Part shown: positions 14,886-17,656 of the stretch, piece by piece
Numbering within the stretch: the first letter of the stretch is position 1
How the letters are laid out: each line of letters begins with the position of its first letter
Origin: Candidatus Thorarchaeota archaeon MP11T_1
Lineage (GTDB): Archaea > Asgardarchaeota > Thorarchaeia > Thorarchaeales > Thorarchaeaceae
NCBI GenBank assembly: GCA_002825515.1
Contig: PJET01000132.1
Coordinates: 1-17,656, forward strand
Length of the DNA: 17,656 nt
Direction: 5' to 3'
Made by a program: the position numbers and the translations under genes
The notes under the pieces: generated by a model
Seen by the model: only the letters and a program-made list of their open reading frames with translations
Database searches by the model: none
Told to the model about the DNA's origin: nothing

Positions 14886-16208
14886 ATGCAGGAAACTTTG
14901 CTACCCATTCAGGTACTGATTGTTAAAATCTTACTAGGCTTTGTAGTCGGTGCTCTTATCGGGTTGGAACGTCAGAAGAAGATGGATGCTGAACGTGTTG
15001 TTGGGGTAAGATCATTTGGTCTACATAGTATACTGGGAACACTTGCTGCGTACTCATCTCAGATGCTTGGCGAATCTGTAATTCTAATTTATGCAATAGT
15101 AATTTCATGCATCCTTGTCACAACTCAGATATACTACAAGATTTTTCGAGCTGGAGGAAAGGGTCTGACAACCTCATTAGTATTCGCTATATCATTTGTA
15201 CTAGGAGTTCTGGTGGGATTAGATCTCCCTGAAGAAGGACTAATAATTGGGGAACTCAGTGTACTCGCAATGACTGTGTCATTTGGAGTATTTGTAGTCC
15301 TGTGGTTCAAAGAGGAACTTGCCCATGCTGTTGAAGTTATTACACGTGATGAGATGATAAGCGCTGTTGAGCTAGGTGTAATTATTCTCTTTCTCTGGCC
15401 TTTGGTACCTGAAACAGTAGTGATAGGAGCTATAGAGTATCCCGCTTTCACAATTTACTTACTAATTGTTATTCTTCTTTCTATTAGTTTTGCTAACTAC
15501 TTACTAGTAAAGAAGTTCAAAGACAAAGGAGTCTATTTCTTCGGATTCTTCGGGGGTTTGGCAAACAGCGAAGCTGCAGCCACTAGTGTGACTGACTTCT
15601 ATGTCAACTCTGAGCGAAGAGGCTCAGGTAAAATTTCACTATCTATCATACTTTCGAATGTAGCAATGGTAGTCCGAAATGGATTCCTTCTCATTATTCT
15701 GGATACTACATTCAGACTTTTTGGTTTGTATCTTATCCCTATTGCTATCATCATTATCTTTAGTATGGTACGTATCATTCTAGAAGAACGTTCAGAGGAC
15801 CATCCAGACGAACAGATGTTTGATGTAAAACTTGTGTCACCATTTGAATTTGGAGCCGCCCTTCGTTTCGCTGCAGTTTTCGGGGTGGTCTATTTAGTGC
15901 AACTAATTCTGACTATAACATTTAGTGACGCGGGTGTTATTGTTGCATCCATAATTGGTGGCTTCGTTTCTGCAGGAGCTGTTGTAGCGAGTGTTGCAAC
16001 ATTATACGTCACTGGAGGACTAACTGCTACTGTTGCCTTTAATGCAATCATTCTAGCCACAACAATGTCCGTTCTAAATAAGATGTTTTACACATATCTT
16101 GCCGATAGAGAAACTAGGCTGTTGAAGAAAGTAGCACGTGATTCAATCCTTATTGGTGTGTTCTTGATCTTCTATCTACTACTAATATCATTTGGAGTTC
16201 TAATCTAG
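14886..16208 (+). CDS. MgtC/SapB domain plus DUF4010 membrane protein (COG3174 type)
   Basis: The first 140 residues of this 440-residue protein are an MgtC/SapB-type domain. GFVVGALIGLERQKK (about 19-33) and GVRSFGLHSILG (about 41-52) are its conserved loops between membrane helices. The rest (about 150-435) is DUF4010, with roughly eight more helices and the conserved FGGLANSEAAATS (about 221-233). Family knowledge: MgtC proteins are linked with growth at low magnesium and with membrane potential; the fused DUF4010 form is common in archaea and bacteria but its transport role is not settled. ATG 14886 is preferred over GTG 14880 because GGTGA (14875-14879) lies 6 nt before the ATG. No terminator is seen before the hisS leader. 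Confidence 0.88.
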   Translation: MQETLLPIQVLIVKILLGFVVGALIGLERQKKMDAERVVGVRSFGLHSILGTLAAYSSQMLGESVILIYAIVISCILVTTQIYYKIFRAGGKGLTTSLVFAISFVLGVLVGLDLPEEGLIIGELSVLAMTVSFGVFVVLWFKEELAHAVEVITRDEMISAVELGVIILFLWPLVPETVVIGAIEYPAFTIYLLIVILLSISFANYLLVKKFKDKGVYFFGFFGGLANSEAAATSVTDFYVNSERRGSGKISLSIILSNVAMVVRNGFLLIILDTTFRLFGLYLIPIAIIIIFSMVRIILEERSEDHPDEQMFDVKLVSPFEFGAALRFAAVFGVVYLVQLILTITFSDAGVIVASIIGGFVSAGAVVASVATLYVTGGLTATVAFNAIILATTMSVLNKMFYTYLADRETRLLKKVARDSILIGVFLIFYLLLISFGVLI

Positions 16209-16234
16209 GAGAAAACTAGAAATCCATCGCAAGA

Positions 16235-16241
16235 CTTAAAG
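16235..16241 (+). promoter_or_regulatory. TATA-like box for hisS
   Basis: CTTAAAG predicts a transcript start near 16263 and so a leader of about 107 nt before ATG 16370. The match to consensus is moderate. Confidence 0.4.
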
Positions 16242-16262
16242 TGGAAGAAACAAGACTCGCTG

Positions 16263-16310
16263 ATGGTGACAAATGTGATAGTTGGTGGATTTGTTCATCC
16301 AAATGAATAG
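16263..16310 (+). CDS. Possible 15-codon leaderless upstream ORF of hisS
   Basis: ATG 16263 opens MVTNVIVGGFVHPNE followed by TAG. Its ATG coincides with the transcript start predicted from the TATA-like box at 16235-16241. It contains one His codon. It is too short to judge as coding and is listed as a possible leader peptide only. Confidence 0.15.
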   Translation: MVTNVIVGGFVHPNE

Positions 16311-16321
16311 AACTAGTGTAA

Positions 16322-16362
16322 CCTCCGCTAACTCCACCTGTAACCAAAACGTATTCTGGAGG
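16322..16362 (+). promoter_or_regulatory. Possible SD-sequestering pairing in the hisS leader
   Basis: The hisS SD GGAGG (16358-16362) can pair with CCTCC at 16322-16326. Alternatively TGGAG (16357-16361) can pair with CTCCA at 16332-16336. The two are mutually exclusive. Each is only 5 bp with long loops (31 and 20 nt), so the support is limited. Confidence 0.3.
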
Positions 16363-16369
16363 AAGTCCA

Positions 16370-17485
16370 ATGAGTGAGATGAGAACAGTTCGAGGTATGA
16401 GGGATCTTATGGGCGTAGAAATGCAGGTTAAGAACTATCTTATGGATATTGCAATTCAGGTCTTTGAACAATATGGATATGAGCCCTTAGATTCTCCTGT
16501 AATGGAACTCTGGGAAACGTTATCAGCCAAGGGTGGAGATGAGGTTGAAGCTGAAACATTCAAGTTTAAAGATAAAGGGGACCGAGAGGTCGGTCTAAGG
16601 TTTGACCTTACAATTCCTCTTGCTAGAATTGTTGCAACCAATCCACATTTACCCAAACCATTCAAGCGATATGCTGTCGGAAAGGCATGGAGGTACGATA
16701 GACCGCAAGCAGGCAGATATCGAGAGTTCGAGCAAGCAGATGTTGATATCGTTGGAGCTGATAGCGCAGCAGCAGATGCTGAGGTCGTTTTAGTTGCTCT
16801 TGAATTTCTCAGCCGTGTTCTTGGTTCAGATTATGTGATTCGCATCAACAACCGCAAGGTCCTCCGTGGCATGACAGAGAAAGCAGGAGTTACAGACGAT
16901 CTTGCCTTCGAATGCTTCCGTGCAATAGACAAGCTGGATAAGATTGGCAAAGAAGGAGTCCTTCAAGAGCTTGAATCAAGGGGTATAGGCAAAGAACAGA
17001 GTAATTTCCTTATTGATGCCATTACAATCAAGGGTAGTGGAAAATCTGTTCTTGAAAAATTCAGAAATATCCTCATAGGTTCAACTATTGGAAATGAGGG
17101 TGTTGATGAACTTACCCTTATGGCGGAGATATTTGAAGAGAGCGGAGTTTCACAATTCATCGAATTTGACATGTCACTTGCTAGAGGCTTGGATTATTAC
17201 ACTGGTCCTGTCTTTGAAGGTAGATACTTGGGTGAACCTGAAGTTGGTTCTATTTTGGGTGGGGGTCGTTATGACCGACTCATCGAAAAGTTTGGAGGAC
17301 AACCAACACCAGCAACTGGTATTTCCCTAGGCATTGGTAGATTAATTGATGTAATTCTTGCTAAAGGTGTCGATAAAGAACTCATGAAACAACTGGATGT
17401 TTTTATAGCTCCAATCAATCGTACAATGCTTCGATATGCAGTTTCGTTTCAGACTAAGCTCATACAATCTGGTTTTTTGTGTTAG
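16370..17485 (+). CDS. hisS: Histidyl-tRNA synthetase, ended early by an in-frame TAG
   Basis: The 371 codons before the TAG hold the whole class II catalytic core. Motif 1 lies near YGYEPLDSPVME (35-46) and RFDLTIPLAR is at 77-86. Motif 2 is at about 99-129 with KAWRYDRPQAGRYREFE. The histidine-specific LARGLDYYTG is at 270-279. GGGRYDRLI comes next, then motif 3 in GISLGIGRL (317-325). The C-terminal anticodon-binding domain starts at about 342 (LDVFIAPIN) but is cut at QSGFLC by TAG (17483-17485). The same frame continues with matching HisRS sequence to the window edge. ATG 16370 follows GGAGG by 7 nt. HisRS charges tRNA-His with ATP and is normally essential, so a sequence error, a recent nonsense mutation or readthrough must be considered. 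Confidence 0.92.
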   Translation: MSEMRTVRGMRDLMGVEMQVKNYLMDIAIQVFEQYGYEPLDSPVMELWETLSAKGGDEVEAETFKFKDKGDREVGLRFDLTIPLARIVATNPHLPKPFKRYAVGKAWRYDRPQAGRYREFEQADVDIVGADSAAADAEVVLVALEFLSRVLGSDYVIRINNRKVLRGMTEKAGVTDDLAFECFRAIDKLDKIGKEGVLQELESRGIGKEQSNFLIDAITIKGSGKSVLEKFRNILIGSTIGNEGVDELTLMAEIFEESGVSQFIEFDMSLARGLDYYTGPVFEGRYLGEPEVGSILGGGRYDRLIEKFGGQPTPATGISLGIGRLIDVILAKGVDKELMKQLDVFIAPINRTMLRYAVSFQTKLIQSGFLC

Positions 17486-17656
17486 GTTGATTTGATGGAG
17501 AGACCATTGAAAAAGCTCTTAGAACAAGCAGACTTGAAGAATGCCAAGTATACAATCATTGTTGGAGAACGTGATTTAGAGAAAGGAGAAGTTAGTGTTC
17601 GGGACATGACATCCAAAAAGACGAACCAGGTTAAAGTTGAAATGCTAATAGAATAC
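17486..17656 (+). pseudogene. hisS: HisRS anticodon-binding domain continuing after the TAG, cut by the window edge
   Basis: Directly after the TAG the same frame reads VDLMERPLKKLLEQAD, then AKYTIIVGERDLEKGEVSVR and DMTSKK, for 57 codons to the edge. This is the normal C-terminal anticodon-binding domain of HisRS, where a VDL...RxLKK...AD segment and a GExEL...VRDM segment are conserved. No base is gained or lost across the stop, so one substitution (for example GAG to TAG) explains the break. If translated separately, the ATG at 17495 has no SD, which makes an independent gene unlikely. The true end lies beyond the window. Confidence 0.75.

Noticed and set aside
16209..16369. T-box riboswitch or tRNA-like element before hisS
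   Set aside because: No T-box consensus, no tRNA-like arms and no terminator/antiterminator pair are visible; only short SD-pairing segments.
17483..17485. General reassignment of TAG to pyrrolysine in this organism
   Set aside because: At least five other genes in the window end with TAG in places where the protein ends naturally, so a genome-wide change is unlikely. A local effect or error at hisS remains open.
1..17656. CRISPR arrays, insertion sequences, tRNA or rRNA genes
   Set aside because: No regularly spaced repeats, no transposase frames with terminal inverted repeats, and no tRNA T-arm or rRNA signatures were seen.

Overview
The window reads as a chromosomal segment of an archaeon. 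The reasons are a group II chaperonin (thermosome), an RpoK/Rpb6-type RNA polymerase subunit, an AK6/Fap7-type adenylate kinase, an archaeal RimI/Ard1-like N-acetyltransferase, an archaeal-type HisRS, TATA-like boxes about 25-30 bp before inferred transcript starts, and frequent TTG/ATG starts with or without Shine-Dalgarno (SD) sites. Base composition looks moderately AT-rich. The mix of large VIT/vWA and PIG-V-like proteins with acidic-tailed thermosome would fit an Asgard lineage such as Thorarchaeota, but that placement is inference only. No rRNA, tRNA, CRISPR array, transposon or phage gene was recognised.

Layout. 1-1480: minus-strand genes: a partial unknown ORF, a small zinc-ribbon protein and an eight-helix membrane protein. 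1423-1740: divergent control region. 1741-3675: VIT/vWA surface-type protein, convergent with a PIG-V-like membrane glycosyltransferase (3753-5027, minus); the two share a long bidirectional terminator hairpin. 5256-6460: metallo-beta-lactamase-fold hydrolase tail-to-tail with a small membrane protein. 6622-7503: SPFH-like protein with a C-terminal zinc ribbon, closed by a clear terminator. 7600-9567: solo N6-adenine DNA methyltransferase of the TaqI/Eco57I type. 9608-10222: four-helix membrane protein whose stop codon overlaps that of the convergent AK6 kinase. 10890-12306: acetyltransferase-DUF89 phosphatase operon with overlapping genes. 12425-14779: thermosome followed by an unusual protein whose C-terminus is RpoK and whose N-terminus is a RadA-like helix-hairpin-helix domain. 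14886-16208: MgtC/DUF4010 membrane protein. 16370-end: HisRS, interrupted by an in-frame TAG.

Most genes are housekeeping or envelope functions: protein folding, transcription, tRNA charging, ribosome assembly, protein acetylation and metabolite repair. No multi-gene defence or secondary-metabolism system is visible. The items most worth following are the HhH-RpoK fusion, the TAG inside hisS, and the leaders of the thermosome and hisS genes. In both leaders the best TATA box predicts a transcript starting at or next to the ATG of a short upstream ORF, and both hold base-pairing potential near the Shine-Dalgarno site.
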